From the NCBI GenBank assembly GCA_905214675.1, contig CAJMMS010000003.1:22492-86491 (forward strand): a DNA stretch of 64,000 nt. The letters are read 5' to 3'. The notes beneath the pieces are model-generated. The model was not told the DNA's origin. It searched no databases and saw nothing but the letters and a program-made list of their open reading frames with translations. A program made the translations under genes and the position numbers. This document shows, piece by piece, positions 1-9,905 of the stretch (its first letter is position 1; every line of letters starts with the position of its first letter). Source of the stretch: an uncultured bacterium. Its GTDB lineage: Bacteria > Bacillota > Clostridia > Lachnospirales > Lachnospiraceae.

Positions 1-1
1 T

Positions 2-271
2 CCGACCTCCTCCTGCAATACCGTCACAAAAGTATTTGTGCAGCGTCCGGAAGGCAGTGAGGGAACCACTGATGATTCCCAGTATGCACCGCCGACTGCA
101 ACCTGCAAAGGACATAAGATCATTGACAAGATCAAAGATATCCTCAATCCAAAGAAGGATACAACGGATCTGGACGAGTCCGATTCCAAGAAAGATTCGA
201 AAAAAGGCTCTTCTTCCGACAATAACACCACCGCCGATGATCCTGCAGATAATACCGTAACGATCAATTAA
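2..271 (+). CDS. C-terminal end of a probable class A penicillin-binding protein (5' partial)
   Basis: An open frame enters from the left edge without a start codon and ends at a TAA at 271. About 89 codons are visible. They read as a low-complexity tail: a Thr/Ser stretch with two Cys, then a hydrophilic Lys/Asp/Ser-rich end. Extracellular tails with scattered Cys and an acidic/basic Ser-rich end are common on class A penicillin-binding proteins of clostridia, so that is the best guess. No catalytic domain is in the window. A GTG at 38 opens a shorter frame, but reading continues upstream of it without a stop, so it is probably internal. It faces the converging glucokinase gene across a shared terminator. 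Confidence 0.45.
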   Translation, partial: PTSSCNTVTKVFVQRPEGSEGTTDDSQYAPPTATCKGHKIIDKIKDILNPKKDTTDLDESDSKKDSKKGSSSDNNTTADDPADNTVTIN

Positions 272-312
272 CCATTGCCAGGATCATTCCTGTATTTTGC
301 TCCTGGCACCAA

Positions 313-355
313 AAAAGCACAAAACATAAGGAATACTCCTGTGTTTTGTGCTTTT
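313..355. terminator. Bidirectional Rho-independent terminator
   Basis: The 14-base arm AAAAGCACAAAACA (313-326) pairs with TGTTTTGTGCTTTT (342-355), with a 15-base loop. The A-rich and T-rich ends give a U-run in either direction. It lies between two converging genes. Confidence 0.85.
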
Positions 356-382
356 CTATGTTATCCTGCTTTCATTTTGCTT

Positions 383-1315
383 TTACAGCATCAGCTTTGC
401 TGCTCCGTAGATACCGGCATCATTTCCCAGCGTTGCCAGTGCAAAGATTGCATCCTTGCAGGATGGGAAAGCATATTTCTTATAATATTTTTCGATATAA
501 TCAAAAAGTACCATACCCGCTTTGGATACACCGCCGCCGATTACAAATACCTGCGGATCTACCACACCTGCGATGTTTGCACATGCAAGTCCGAGGTATT
601 TACCAAATTCTTCTGCGATCTCCTGTGCAACTGCATCGCCTGCTTTTACCGCATCGAACACGCTCTTGGCGCTGACTTCATCCTGACGCAGTACAGAAGG
701 TGTATCGCAGGATGCCAGCTTCTTGTTTGCCAGATAGACGATACCCGTCGCAGATGCAACCTGCTCCAGACATCCGGTATTACCACAGTTGCAAGGCTTG
801 TCCACACTGTCAGTCACATGGATATGTCCGATCTCACCACCGGCACCGTTACTTCCGGTTACGATCTTGCCATTGATGATGATACCACCGCCAACACCGG
901 TACCCAGCGTTACCATAACAACGTTATGATAGCCGACTGCTCCACCTTTCCACATTTCACCAAGTGCAGCCACGTTGGCATCGTTTCCGACACGCACCGG
1001 CAGCCCGGTTTTTTCGGAAAGTTCTTTGGAAAGCGGTACGAATCCCCAGTGCAGGTTGACTGCTACCGGAACGTTTCCTTCTTCATCTGCTGGTCCCGGC
1101 ACACCAACGCCTGCTCCAACGATTTCCTTTTTATCCAGACCTTTTTCTGCAATCTTTGCATTTATCGTTTCAGCAATATCTGCAATGATATTTTCTCCGT
1201 TGTTTTCGGTTCTTGTCTTAATTTCCCATTTATCCAGGACTTCTCCATCTACATTAAAAAGTCCGCATTTTACGGTTGTTCCACCGATATCAATTCCAAA
1301 ACAATATTTTTTCAT
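383..1315 (-). CDS. glcK: ROK-family glucokinase
   Basis: A cytoplasmic sugar kinase that phosphorylates glucose to glucose-6-phosphate with ATP. The 310-residue length is normal for ROK glucokinases. The phosphate loop DIGGTT is at residues 9-14, the catalytic Asp is in NDAN near 112, the EIGH motif is at 161-164, and the ROK zinc motif CxCGxxGC is at 175-182. Its ATG overlaps the TAA of hprK by one base (TAATG), so the two are translationally coupled and probably share the promoter upstream of hprK. Pairing with HPr kinase makes sense: both report glycolytic state for carbon catabolite control. The substrate is inferred from the family; other ROK sugar kinases share these motifs. Confidence 0.9.
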   Translation of the reverse strand: MKKYCFGIDIGGTTVKCGLFNVDGEVLDKWEIKTRTENNGENIIADIAETINAKIAEKGLDKKEIVGAGVGVPGPADEEGNVPVAVNLHWGFVPLSKELSEKTGLPVRVGNDANVAALGEMWKGGAVGYHNVVMVTLGTGVGGGIIINGKIVTGSNGAGGEIGHIHVTDSVDKPCNCGNTGCLEQVASATGIVYLANKKLASCDTPSVLRQDEVSAKSVFDAVKAGDAVAQEIAEEFGKYLGLACANIAGVVDPQVFVIGGGVSKAGMVLFDYIEKYYKKYAFPSCKDAIFALATLGNDAGIYGAAKLML

Positions 1316-2259
1316 TACTTCTGCTCCCTTTTCTTTGCAAGTGAATTCTGAACGCGGTTATAAAGCTCCTGCGCTGCATTGTAGCCCATCTTTTTCTGTC
1401 TGTGGTTGACAGCAGCAGATTCTACGATCACGGCAAGGCTTCGTCCCGGACGGATCGGGATGGAATGGCAGACCACACGGTTGCCAAGGAACTCCGTGTA
1501 TTCTTCCTGAAGTCCGAGTCTGTCGTACTCCTTGTCTTTGTCCCACTCTTCTAATTTGATCACGAGGTCAATGGTCTGTGTATTCTTCACACTCTCCACA
1601 CCAAATAAAGTCTTTGCATCGATGATACCGATACCACGCAGTTCGATAAAGTGACGGGTGATATCCGGTGCACTTCCGACCAGGCTCGCATCACTGACTT
1701 TGCGGATCTCTACTACATCATCGGATACCAGACGGTGACCTCTCTTGATCAGTTCCAGAGCTGCCTCACTCTTACCGATGCCGCTCTCGCCCATGATCAG
1801 GACACCTTCACCGTATACGTCTACCAGCACACCGTGGATGGAGATGCAAGGAGCCAGCTCTACGTTCAGCCAGCGGATGATCTCCGCCATAAACGGGGAG
1901 GTATTTTTCTCTGTGGTAAAGACCGGAATCCCGTTCTCTGTCGCGATACGCAGAATATCTTCATCCGGATCGGTTCTTGATGTAAAAATAATACATGGAA
2001 CTTTATGCGCACAGAACTGTTCATAAGCATGCACTCTCTGATTTCTTGTCATATGCTCCAGATAAGTAAACTCAACATAACCAACAATCTGTACACGTTC
2101 CGATGCGAAATGCTCAAAATATCCGGTTAGCTGAAGTGCCGGTCTGTTGATATCCGGTGTCGTCACCACGATTGATGAAATATCCACATCTGGGGTCAGA
2201 TTTTTCAGATTCATGCTCTCTGCAATCTTTGTCAATGCTACACTACTGTTACTGTTCAT
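1315..2259 (-). CDS. hprK: HPr kinase/phosphorylase
   Basis: A bifunctional enzyme that phosphorylates and dephosphorylates the regulatory serine of HPr (and of Crh-type proteins). It controls carbon catabolite repression in Firmicutes. The 314-residue length is typical. The Walker A motif GESGIGKS is at residues 157-164, preceded by the usual HGVLVDVYGEGVLI-type strand. The family C-terminal signature around LRGIGIIDAKTLFG is present. A GGAAAGGA ribosome binding site lies about 12 bases before the ATG. It is the first gene of a two-gene operon with glucokinase. A possible extra target, an HPr-like protein with the serine but not the histidine, lies at 11256-11483. Confidence 0.95.
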   Translation of the reverse strand: MNSNSSVALTKIAESMNLKNLTPDVDISSIVVTTPDINRPALQLTGYFEHFASERVQIVGYVEFTYLEHMTRNQRVHAYEQFCAHKVPCIIFTSRTDPDEDILRIATENGIPVFTTEKNTSPFMAEIIRWLNVELAPCISIHGVLVDVYGEGVLIMGESGIGKSEAALELIKRGHRLVSDDVVEIRKVSDASLVGSAPDITRHFIELRGIGIIDAKTLFGVESVKNTQTIDLVIKLEEWDKDKEYDRLGLQEEYTEFLGNRVVCHSIPIRPGRSLAVIVESAAVNHRQKKMGYNAAQELYNRVQNSLAKKREQK

Positions 2260-2284
2260 CTGTCCTATTCCTTTCCTGTAAATT

Positions 2285-2313
2285 AAGGAACGTCAAATTC
2301 ATGCACGTTCCTT
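2285..2313 (-). other. Hairpin in the uvrC-hprK intergenic leader
   Basis: AAGGAACGT (2285-2293) and ACGTTCCTT (2305-2313) form a perfect 9-bp stem with an 11-base loop. It lies downstream of uvrC and between the hprK promoter and the hprK start. The following T-run is weak (AATTT), so it could be a poor terminator for uvrC or a leader structure of the hprK mRNA. Confidence 0.5.
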
Positions 2314-2328
2314 CGATTTCATGTTCTC

Positions 2329-2357
2329 ATTCTATCACATCCGGACACATCATACAA
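2329..2357 (-). promoter_or_regulatory. Promoter of hprK-glcK
   Basis: On the minus strand TTGTAT (2352-2357) is followed after 17 bases by TAGAAT (2329-2334). A TG one base upstream gives an extended -10. It is placed correctly for hprK. Confidence 0.6.
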
Positions 2358-2408
2358 GAAACAAAACAGATTCCACCTAAAAACTGTATACTTTTTCACA
2401 GGTATCTC

Positions 2409-4265
2409 TTATGGCCTGTCAGCTTTTTTCTCTTCATGGAAAAAGGCATAGACTTTCGCAGCACTTAAAGCTGTCATCGAAGGCACGGCTGCCAGTTCTT
2501 CTTCGCTCGCCTCGCGGATCGCTTCCAGCGAAAGGAAATGACGCATCAGAGCCTTTCTTCTTGCCGGACCAATGCCATCAATGTCATCCAGGATCGAATG
2601 TACCTGATCTTTGCTTCGCAGGGAGCGGTGATACTCGATAGCAAAGCGGTGGGCTTCATCCTGCACACGGGTGATCAGCTTGAACCCTTCGCTGTCGCGG
2701 TCGATCGGGATCTCTATATTATTGTAATACAATCCTCTGGTGCGGTGTTTGTCATCTTTTACCATACCACACACCGGGATGTCAAGATCCAGTTTTTCCA
2801 GAACGCCAAGTGCGATGTTAACCTGACCGCGGCCGCCGTCCATCATGATCAGATCCGGCAGTTTGCTGAAGCTGTCGTATTCTTTTTTCGACGGGTCGCT
2901 CTCATGGGTAAAGCGTCTCGTAAGTACTTCTTCCATACTTGCATAATCGTTTGGTCCCTGCACGGTTTTGATGCGGAATTTGCGGTAATCACTGCGTTTT
3001 GGTTTGCCACGTTCAAAGACTGCCATTGATCCGACCGACTCGAAACCGCTGATATTCGAAATATCATAGGCTTCCACTCGCACCAGATTTGGCAGATCCA
3101 GCCATCCGGCGATTTCTTTCATTGCCCCGATCGTGCGTCCTTCTTCTCGTTTGATGCGGTCTTTGTCCTGTCGCAGGACAATCTCAGCGTTCTGCGTGGC
3201 AAGTTCGACCAGTTTTTCCTTTGTTCCTTTCTTTGGCACTTTGATATGCACTCGCTGCCCTTTTCGCTTTCCGAGCCATTCTTCCAGAACAGCCTGATCT
3301 TCAATCTCGCACGGGATCATGATCTCTCTTGGGATAAACGGTGTGCCGGAATAAAACTGTTTCATAAAACTGGAGATCACGATATTCTGCGTGTCGTGCG
3401 GTGCGATCCTAAGGAAGAAATGATCTCTGCCGATCAGCCTGCCCTGTCTTATGAAGAATACCTGGGCCACTGCGTCGCTGCCGTCCATTTTTACAGCGAT
3501 CACGTCCTTGTCCTCGCCATCGCTGCTTGTGATCTTCTGCTTCTGTGCGATCTGGCTGACGCTGTTTTTGAGATCACGCCAGGTTGCTGCCTCCTCGTAC
3601 TCCATACGCTCTGAAGCATCCAGCATCCTCTTTTCAAGCATTTTTAAAATCGGCCCGTAGTTTCCGTTCAGAAAATCCATCGCCCCATTTAAGGATCTGC
3701 AGTATTCTTCCTGGCTGATATATCCCTGACACGGTGCATCACACTGCCTGATGTGATAATTCAGACAGGGACGCTCTTTTCCGATGTCCTGTGGCAGTCT
3801 GCGGCTGCATGTGCGGACTTTGTAGATTTTGCGGATCAGCTCGATCGTATCTTTCACGGCTCCGGCACTGGTGTACGGCCCGTAATATTTATTTTTATCT
3901 TTTTTCATGCTCCGCGAGAACAGAATACGCGGATAAGCTTCCGATGTAGTCACTTTTATAAAAGGATAAGTCTTATCATCCTTGAGCATGGTATTGTATT
4001 TCGGGCGGTGTTCCTTGATCAGGTTGCACTCCAGAACCAGTGCCTCCAGTTCCGAATCCGTCACAATATACTCAAATCTGGCGATCCTCGTGACCATCTG
4101 CTCAATCTTGGCTCCTTTGTTGCGGCTGGTCTGAAAATACTGCCGCACCCTGTTTTTCAGGCTAATCGCTTTACCCACATAAATAATGGCATCTCTGTCA
4201 TCATGCATAATATAAACTCCCGGCTTAGCCGGGAGCTTTTTTAATTCTTCCTGAATATCAAACAT
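2409..4265 (-). CDS. uvrC: Excinuclease ABC subunit C
   Basis: A nucleotide excision repair nuclease that makes both incisions around a lesion in the UvrBC complex. The 618 residues match the family. The N-terminal GIY-YIG nuclease domain (about residues 12-95) has GVYIMHD followed by IIYVGKA. A cluster of Cys typical of UvrC follows near 150-180, then a UVR motif near 200-240, the RNase H-like C-terminal nuclease (YDISNISG and MMDGGRGQ), and helix-hairpin-helix motifs at the end ([12 protein letters not shown]). It starts 18 bases after ftsH with a GAGG ribosome binding site, so it is likely cotranscribed with ftsH. Confidence 0.96.
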   Translation of the reverse strand: MFDIQEELKKLPAKPGVYIMHDDRDAIIYVGKAISLKNRVRQYFQTSRNKGAKIEQMVTRIARFEYIVTDSELEALVLECNLIKEHRPKYNTMLKDDKTYPFIKVTTSEAYPRILFSRSMKKDKNKYYGPYTSAGAVKDTIELIRKIYKVRTCSRRLPQDIGKERPCLNYHIRQCDAPCQGYISQEEYCRSLNGAMDFLNGNYGPILKMLEKRMLDASERMEYEEAATWRDLKNSVSQIAQKQKITSSDGEDKDVIAVKMDGSDAVAQVFFIRQGRLIGRDHFFLRIAPHDTQNIVISSFMKQFYSGTPFIPREIMIPCEIEDQAVLEEWLGKRKGQRVHIKVPKKGTKEKLVELATQNAEIVLRQDKDRIKREEGRTIGAMKEIAGWLDLPNLVRVEAYDISNISGFESVGSMAVFERGKPKRSDYRKFRIKTVQGPNDYASMEEVLTRRFTHESDPSKKEYDSFSKLPDLIMMDGGRGQVNIALGVLEKLDLDIPVCGMVKDDKHRTRGLYYNNIEIPIDRDSEGFKLITRVQDEAHRFAIEYHRSLRSKDQVHSILDDIDGIGPARRKALMRHFLSLEAIREASEEELAAVPSMTALSAAKVYAFFHEEKKADRP

Positions 4266-4283
4266 CTGCTTTTACATCCTCAC

Positions 4284-6290
4284 TTACTCGGTTGCGGTGT
4301 CTGCTGTGTTCTCTTTTGAAAGATTTACTTTTTTGCTGTTTTCTTCGTTTTGCACTTCGCCGTTTTTCTGTGCTTCTTCCACCTGCACCCTGCGCAGGAT
4401 CTCCATAAATTCTTTGCCGGTGATCGTCTCTTTCTCGATCAGGAAAGCGGCGATGTGATCCAGAATGTTGCGGTTTGCCGTAAGCATATCTTTTGCTTCC
4501 TGGTATGCCTTTTTCAGCATGGCTGTGATCTCTTTATCGACCTCTGCCTGTGTTACCTGGCTGCAATCCAGAACCGTCTGGTTATCGAGATACTGGTTCG
4601 CTGCACGCTCAAGGCCGGTCAGTCCGAATTTTTCAGACATACCGTAACGTGTGATCATCGAGCGGGCAATGGAAGTTGCCTTTTCGATATCGTTGGATGC
4701 TCCGGTTGTCACGGAACCAAACACGATCTCTTCTGCTGCACGGCCACCGGTAAATTCTACCAGTCTTGCCCACAGTTCTTCTTTTGTATAGAGGCATTTC
4801 TCCTCTTCCGGAATGTTCATGACATAGCCAAGTGCTCCGGATGTACGCGGTACGATCGTGATCTTCTGTACCGGCTCCGCATCTTTCTGAAGGGCACTGA
4901 CCAGTGCATGGCCGACTTCATGATAGGAAACGATCTCACGCTCTTTTTTGCTTAAGATCTTATTTTTCTTTTCTTTACCCATCTCAACCAGCTCGACTGC
5001 TTCGGATAAATCTGCCTGAGATACGGCACTTCTTCCTGCTTTTACAGCAAGGATGGCCGCTTCATTGACCATGTTTGCAAGGTCTGATCCGACGGCTCCG
5101 GCAGTTGCAAGGGCGATCTCTTTGAAGTTGACCGTCTCATCGAGGTTGACGTTCTTTGCGTGTACACGCAGAATATCTTCTCTTCCTTTGAGATCCGGGC
5201 GGTCCACGATCACACGGCGGTCAAAACGTCCCGGACGCAGAAGTGCGGAATCGAGAACTTCCGGACGGTTCGTTGCTGCAAGGATCAGCACGCCCTTGGA
5301 AGAATCAAATCCATCCATCTCCGCAAGCAACTGGTTCAGTGTCTGCTCACGCTCATCGTTACCGCCGCCGTAACGGCTGTCACGGCTCTTACCGATCGCA
5401 TCGATCTCATCGATGAAAATGATACACGGTGCACTTTTTTTGGCCTCTTCAAACAGATCACGCACACGCGATGCACCGACACCGACAAACATTTCCACGA
5501 AATCAGAACCGGAGATGGAGAAAAACGGCACATGTGCCTCTCCTGCGACTGCCTTTGCAAGCAGTGTCTTACCGGTACCCGGAGGGCCGACAAGCAATGC
5601 TCCTTTTGGCAGCTTCGCTCCGATCTTGACATACTTCTGCGGATCTTCCAGAAATCCTACGACTTCCTGCAGCGATTCTTTTGCTTCATCCTGTCCGGCA
5701 ACATCCTGGAACGTCACGCCGGTTTCCTTCTCGCCGTAAACTTTTGCCTTGCTCTTGCCGACACCCATCACTCCACCGCCGGAACCCATGCGGCGCATGA
5801 AAAAATAAAAAATAAAACCGATCATAACAAGCGGCAGGATATTTGCCACAATGTTCAGAATCAGATAAGAAGAATTATCCGGAACCTTCTTTGTGCACTG
5901 TACCCCTGCCTGAAGCAGGCGGTCCGTAAGATCCGGATCATCCATAATACCGGTATAGCAGGTAATCTTTACACCTGGAATCGGCTGATTTTTCAGATTG
6001 ATATCAATGCGGCTGGAACTGATCTCTACTGACTCGACCTCGCCCCGATCCACCATATTGATAAACTGATTATAGGTAATCTCACGTTCTGTCGTATCTT
6101 TTACCATGCTTGTGAACATATTTGAGATAAGCATCACAACCAGTGTAATTACCAGAAAAACCAGAATGCTTTTACCGCTGTTTGGCTTTTTCCCATTGTT
6201 TTTGTTGCGTCCGTTCTGATCCGGCTGCCTTTGTCCATCCGGTCTCTGCGGTCCGCCTGAGCCTTGGCCCTGCATCTGATTATTGTCCAT
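4284..6290 (-). CDS. ftsH: ATP-dependent zinc metalloprotease FtsH
   Basis: A membrane-anchored AAA+ protease that degrades misfolded membrane proteins and regulators. I place the start at the ATG at 6290 (MDNNQ), giving 668 residues, because AGGAGG at 6297-6302 sits 6 bases before it. A longer frame from 6311 would bury that site. The N-terminus is a Gln/Gly/Asn-rich cytoplasmic stretch, then a membrane segment near 42-60, an extracytoplasmic domain, a second membrane segment near 148-165, the Walker A motif GPPGTGKT at 235-242, and the zinc site HEVGH near 460. An acidic tail follows. It has its own promoter and precedes uvrC. Confidence 0.96.
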   Translation of the reverse strand: MDNNQMQGQGSGGPQRPDGQRQPDQNGRNKNNGKKPNSGKSILVFLVITLVVMLISNMFTSMVKDTTEREITYNQFINMVDRGEVESVEISSSRIDINLKNQPIPGVKITCYTGIMDDPDLTDRLLQAGVQCTKKVPDNSSYLILNIVANILPLVMIGFIFYFFMRRMGSGGGVMGVGKSKAKVYGEKETGVTFQDVAGQDEAKESLQEVVGFLEDPQKYVKIGAKLPKGALLVGPPGTGKTLLAKAVAGEAHVPFFSISGSDFVEMFVGVGASRVRDLFEEAKKSAPCIIFIDEIDAIGKSRDSRYGGGNDEREQTLNQLLAEMDGFDSSKGVLILAATNRPEVLDSALLRPGRFDRRVIVDRPDLKGREDILRVHAKNVNLDETVNFKEIALATAGAVGSDLANMVNEAAILAVKAGRSAVSQADLSEAVELVEMGKEKKNKILSKKEREIVSYHEVGHALVSALQKDAEPVQKITIVPRTSGALGYVMNIPEEEKCLYTKEELWARLVEFTGGRAAEEIVFGSVTTGASNDIEKATSIARSMITRYGMSEKFGLTGLERAANQYLDNQTVLDCSQVTQAEVDKEITAMLKKAYQEAKDMLTANRNILDHIAAFLIEKETITGKEFMEILRRVQVEEAQKNGEVQNEENSKKVNLSKENTADTATE

Positions 6291-6326
6291 TTTTTTCCTC
6301 CTCGCATGCAAAATGTTGCTTATCCC

Positions 6327-6355
6327 ATTATAAGTACAGTTTCAGAAGAAATCAA
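6327..6355 (-). promoter_or_regulatory. Promoter of ftsH
   Basis: On the minus strand TTGATT (6350-6355), a 17-base spacer, then a perfect TATAAT (6327-6332). The expected start is about 30 bases before the ftsH ATG. Confidence 0.7.
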
Positions 6356-6362
6356 TATATAG

Positions 6363-6384
6363 ATTGTGAAAAAAAGGTCACAAT
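6363..6384. promoter_or_regulatory. Inverted repeat between ftsH and the DUF1846 gene
   Basis: ATTGTGA (6363-6369) and TCACAAT (6378-6384) are perfect 7-base arms separated by 8 bases. The site is just upstream of the ftsH -35 box and in the divergent leader of the DUF1846 gene, a suitable place for a dimeric regulator. No regulator is assigned. Confidence 0.4.
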
Positions 6385-6508
6385 TATGAATCTTTTCTAA
6401 AAAAATGGTAGCAAAGTACATGCAAGATATTGTATACTAGTGCAAGAACTTAACAGCTACTTCATTTTAGTCGAAGGAACAACAATAATATGAAAGGTTA
6501 TTATTTGT

Positions 6509-7987
6509 ATGAAAAAAGGATTTGATAATGAAAAATATCTTGCTACACAATCTCGCTGTATCCGCGAGCGTATTGACAAATTCGGAGACAAGCTTTATCT
6601 GGAATTTGGCGGAAAGCTCTTTGACGACTACCATGCTTCCCGCGTACTGCCTGGATTTGAACCGGACTCCAAGCTTCAGCTTCTAATGCAGCTTTCCGAC
6701 CATGCAGAGATCGTCATTGTCATCAGTGCGGTAGACATCGAAAAAAACAAAATCCGTGGAGATCTCGGTATCACTTATGATACGGATGTACTTCGTCTGA
6801 TCGACTCTTTTGAAGAACGCGGACTTTTTGTCGGAAGCGTCGTTATCACAAAATATTCCGGACAGACCAGTGCAGATCTGTTCAAACAGCGTCTGATCAA
6901 ACTTGGCATCAAGGTTTACACGCTCTATCTGATTCCTGGTTACCCGAATAATGTTTCTCATATCGTAAGTGATGAAGGATTCGGCAAAAATGATTACATC
7001 GAAACTTCCCGCCCTCTGGTCGTGATCACCGCCCCTGGTCCTGGAAGTGGAAAAATGGCTACCTGCTTATCCCAGCTTTATCAGGAACACCGCAGAGGTG
7101 TCCGTGCCGGATATGCCAAATTCGAGACCTTCCCGATCTGGAATATCCCGCTGAAACATCCGATCAACCTGGCATACGAGGCAGCAACTGCAGACCTGAA
7201 CGACGTCAATATGATCGATCCGTTCCATCTGGAAGCTTATGGCTTCACAACCGTAAACTACAACCGTGACGTAGAGATTTTCCCGGTTCTGAAAGCGATG
7301 TTTGAAAAGATCTACGGTGAAAGCCCTTACCAGTCTCCGACCGATATGGGTGTCAACATGGCCGGAAACTGCATCTGTGACGATGCGGTATGCCAGGAGG
7401 CTTCCCGTCAGGAGATCATCCGCCGCTACTTCAACGCACTGAACGGACTTCTGACCGGACGCAATCAGGAAGAGGAAGTTTATAAGATCGAACTGATCAT
7501 GAACCAGGCCGGTGTTACCGCAACTGACCGCAAAGTTGTCCCGGCTGCAAGACGCGTCGCAGAGCTGACCGGTGCACCGGCTGCCGCTCTGGAACTGCCG
7601 GACGGAAAAATCATCACCGGAAAGACTTCTGACCTGCTCGGTGCCGCTTCTGCTGTTCTTTTAAATGCCCTGAAAGCACTTGCCGGCATTGACCATGAGG
7701 AAAATATCATTGCACCGGAATCCCTGGAGCCGATCCAGCGACTGAAAACAGCTTACCTTGGAAGCCGCAACCCACGTCTTCACACCGATGAGGTTCTGAT
7801 CGCACTTTCCATTAGTGCCGCTGACCACGAAGATGCAGCCCTGGCTATGAAACAACTCCCAAAGCTTGCCGGATGTCAGGCACATACTTCCGTTATGCTC
7901 TCACCTGTTGATATCAAAAAGCTGAAACAGCTCGGCATCCAGTTCACGATGGAAGCAAAATATGAGCACCAGAAAAACTATCATTAA
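6509..7987 (+). CDS. DUF1846 family protein
   Basis: A 492-residue cytoplasmic protein of the DUF1846 family, widespread in Firmicutes and of unknown biochemical role. Features matching the family are the start (KGFDNEKYLATQSR), the LYLEFGGKLFDDYHASRVLPGF block near residues 28-50, and a central segment with ITAPGPGSGKMAT near 170-185 that resembles a phosphate-binding loop. Length is typical. It is transcribed away from ftsH, stands alone, and ends at a strong terminator. An AAAGG ribosome binding site lies about 12 bases before the ATG. Nucleotide binding is only an inference from the glycine-rich GPGSGK motif. Confidence 0.85.
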   Translation: MKKGFDNEKYLATQSRCIRERIDKFGDKLYLEFGGKLFDDYHASRVLPGFEPDSKLQLLMQLSDHAEIVIVISAVDIEKNKIRGDLGITYDTDVLRLIDSFEERGLFVGSVVITKYSGQTSADLFKQRLIKLGIKVYTLYLIPGYPNNVSHIVSDEGFGKNDYIETSRPLVVITAPGPGSGKMATCLSQLYQEHRRGVRAGYAKFETFPIWNIPLKHPINLAYEAATADLNDVNMIDPFHLEAYGFTTVNYNRDVEIFPVLKAMFEKIYGESPYQSPTDMGVNMAGNCICDDAVCQEASRQEIIRRYFNALNGLLTGRNQEEEVYKIELIMNQAGVTATDRKVVPAARRVAELTGAPAAALELPDGKIITGKTSDLLGAASAVLLNALKALAGIDHEENIIAPESLEPIQRLKTAYLGSRNPRLHTDEVLIALSISAADHEDAALAMKQLPKLAGCQAHTSVMLSPVDIKKLKQLGIQFTMEAKYEHQKNYH

Positions 7988-7995
7988 TTTTTTTG

Positions 7996-8030
7996 AAAAA
8001 TCCAGTATGATTTACTGGATTTTTTCTTTT
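7996..8030 (+). terminator. Rho-independent terminator after the DUF1846 gene
   Basis: AAAAATCCAGTA (7996-8007) pairs with TACTGGATTTTT (8013-8024) around a 5-base loop and runs into a further T-rich tract. Confidence 0.85.
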
Positions 8031-8121
8031 CTATAGTGTATAATTTTTTCCGTATTTTTTTTAGGAACTTAATATCTGGTCAAAAAAAAATGCGTGTTTT
8101 GTGCACAGAACGGAGGAAATT

Positions 8122-9732
8122 ATGGCAGTAAAATATGTATTTGTAACAGGAGGTGTTGTTTCCGGACTGGGAAAAGGTATCACAGCCGCATCCCTCGGAC
8201 GACTTCTGAAAGCGCGTGGCTACAAAGTAACGATGCAGAAATTCGATCCTTATATCAATATCGACCCTGGAACGATGAATCCGATCCAGCATGGTGAGGT
8301 ATTCGTAACCGACGACGGTGCCGAGACAGACCTGGACCTTGGACATTATGAGCGTTTTATCGATGAGAGTCTGACGAAAAATTCCAATGTCACAACCGGT
8401 AAGATTTACTGGTCCGTTCTGCAGAAAGAACGCCGCGGAGATTTCGGCGGAGGAACGGTACAGGTTATCCCACATATCACCAATGAGATCAAGAGCCGTT
8501 TCCACCGTGATTTCACAACGGACGAAACCAGCATTGCGATCATCGAAGTCGGCGGTACGGTCGGCGATATCGAAAGTCAGCCGTTCCTGGAATCCATCCG
8601 TCAGTTCCAGCACGATGTCGGACATGAAAATGCGATCCTGATCCACGTTACTTTGATCCCTTATCTGCGTGCTTCAGGTGAAATGAAAACCAAACCGACG
8701 CAGGCCAGCGTAAAAGAGCTTCAGGGTATGGGAATCCAGCCGGATGTGATCGTATGTCGTTCCGAGCTGCCTCTTGACAATGGCATCAAGGACAAGATCG
8801 CACTGTTCTGTAACGTGCCAAGCGACCATGTTCTGCAGAACCTTGATGTGGAGTATCTCTATGAAGCACCGCTTGCCATGGAAAAAGAACATCTGGCACA
8901 GGTTGTCTGCGACTGCCTGAAACTTGACTGCCCACAGCCGGATCTGGAGGACTGGAAAGCCATGGTAAATGCTCTGCGTCATCCGACAAAAGAAGTAAAT
9001 ATCGCTCTGGTCGGCAAATACATCCAGTTGCATGACGCTTACATCAGTGTTGTGGAAGCTCTGAAACACGGAGGTATCGCCCAGCATGCAACTGTAAATA
9101 TCAAGTGGGTAGATTCTGAACTGCTGAATAACAGCAACGTAGAAGAAGTGCTCGGTGATATGGATGGTATTCTGGTACCTGGCGGCTTCGGTGACCGTGG
9201 TATCGAAGGCAAGATCACTGCCATCGAATTTGCCCGTACCCGCAAGATTCCATTCCTTGGACTCTGCCTTGGCATGCAGTTATCGGTTGTTGAATTTGCC
9301 CGCCATGTAGTCGGATACAACGATGCACACAGCATCGAGCTGAATCCGCACACCACGCACCCGGTTATCGCACTGATGCCGGAGCAGGACGGCATCGAAG
9401 ATATCGGCGGTACCTTAAGACTTGGTTCTTATCCTTGTGTACTGGATAAAGCCTCTCTTGCTTACAAACTTTACGGCGAGGAGACGATCCACGAACGTCA
9501 TCGTCATCGTTATGAATTTAACAACGATTACCGAAAAGTACTCACCGAAAACGGTATGATGCTCTCCGGAATTTCTCCGGATGGACGCATCGTGGAAATG
9601 GTAGAACTTCCGGATCATCCGTTCTTTATCGGAACACAGGCTCATCCGGAGCTGAAGTCCCGCCCGAACCGTCCGCATCCGCTGTTCCGTGGATTCGTGG
9701 AAGCCGCTGTCGCAAAACACGAAGCAGAATAG
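8122..9732 (+). CDS. pyrG: CTP synthase
   Basis: Makes CTP from UTP, ATP and glutamine in the last step of pyrimidine nucleotide synthesis. I start it at the ATG at 8122 ([11 protein letters not shown]), because GGAGG at 8112-8116 is 5 bases upstream. This gives 536 residues, normal for PyrG. The N-terminal synthase domain (1-270) has [12 protein letters not shown] and a Mg/ATP region. The C-terminal glutamine amidotransferase domain (about 295-535) has the nucleophile Cys382 in GLCLGMQ and the catalytic His-Pro-Glu in AHPELKS. No terminator-antiterminator pair or initial G-run of the B. subtilis reiterative-transcription type could be recognised in the leader. Confidence 0.97.
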   Translation: MAVKYVFVTGGVVSGLGKGITAASLGRLLKARGYKVTMQKFDPYINIDPGTMNPIQHGEVFVTDDGAETDLDLGHYERFIDESLTKNSNVTTGKIYWSVLQKERRGDFGGGTVQVIPHITNEIKSRFHRDFTTDETSIAIIEVGGTVGDIESQPFLESIRQFQHDVGHENAILIHVTLIPYLRASGEMKTKPTQASVKELQGMGIQPDVIVCRSELPLDNGIKDKIALFCNVPSDHVLQNLDVEYLYEAPLAMEKEHLAQVVCDCLKLDCPQPDLEDWKAMVNALRHPTKEVNIALVGKYIQLHDAYISVVEALKHGGIAQHATVNIKWVDSELLNNSNVEEVLGDMDGILVPGGFGDRGIEGKITAIEFARTRKIPFLGLCLGMQLSVVEFARHVVGYNDAHSIELNPHTTHPVIALMPEQDGIEDIGGTLRLGSYPCVLDKASLAYKLYGEETIHERHRHRYEFNNDYRKVLTENGMMLSGISPDGRIVEMVELPDHPFFIGTQAHPELKSRPNRPHPLFRGFVEAAVAKHEAE

Positions 9733-9811
9733 ATACAGAATTGCGAAAATAGTAATCGTGAGAATGCGAAGTACAGAACTGTTTGTATGAAATCTCACAT
9801 TATAAAGTAAT

Positions 9812-9853
9812 GAAAAGCTGGTATATGATTTTTCAATCATACTCCAGCTTTTC
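9812..9853. terminator. Terminator between pyrG and the converging deacetylase gene
   Basis: GAAAAGCTGG (9812-9821) pairs with CCAGCTTTTC (9844-9853). Inner ATGAT/ATCAT pairing extends the stem. The A/T-rich ends make it usable from both sides. Confidence 0.8.
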
Positions 9854-9905
9854 TGTTTATAGTAAATTCTGCCTCGCCTGATTTACCGGATGCTGCAAAA
9901 TGAAA

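Noticed and set aside
275..1351. 358-codon plus-strand frame over the glucokinase gene
   Set aside because: It is antisense to a clear ROK kinase, rich in Cys/Phe/His as expected for a shadow frame, and has no ribosome site or family.
5160..6032. 290-codon plus-strand frame over ftsH
   Set aside because: Antisense to a well-conserved gene; composition is typical of a shadow frame.
8031..8121. Regulatory attenuator or firm promoter before pyrG
   Set aside because: A TATAAT at 8039-8044 exists but has no matching -35, and no competing hairpins were found.
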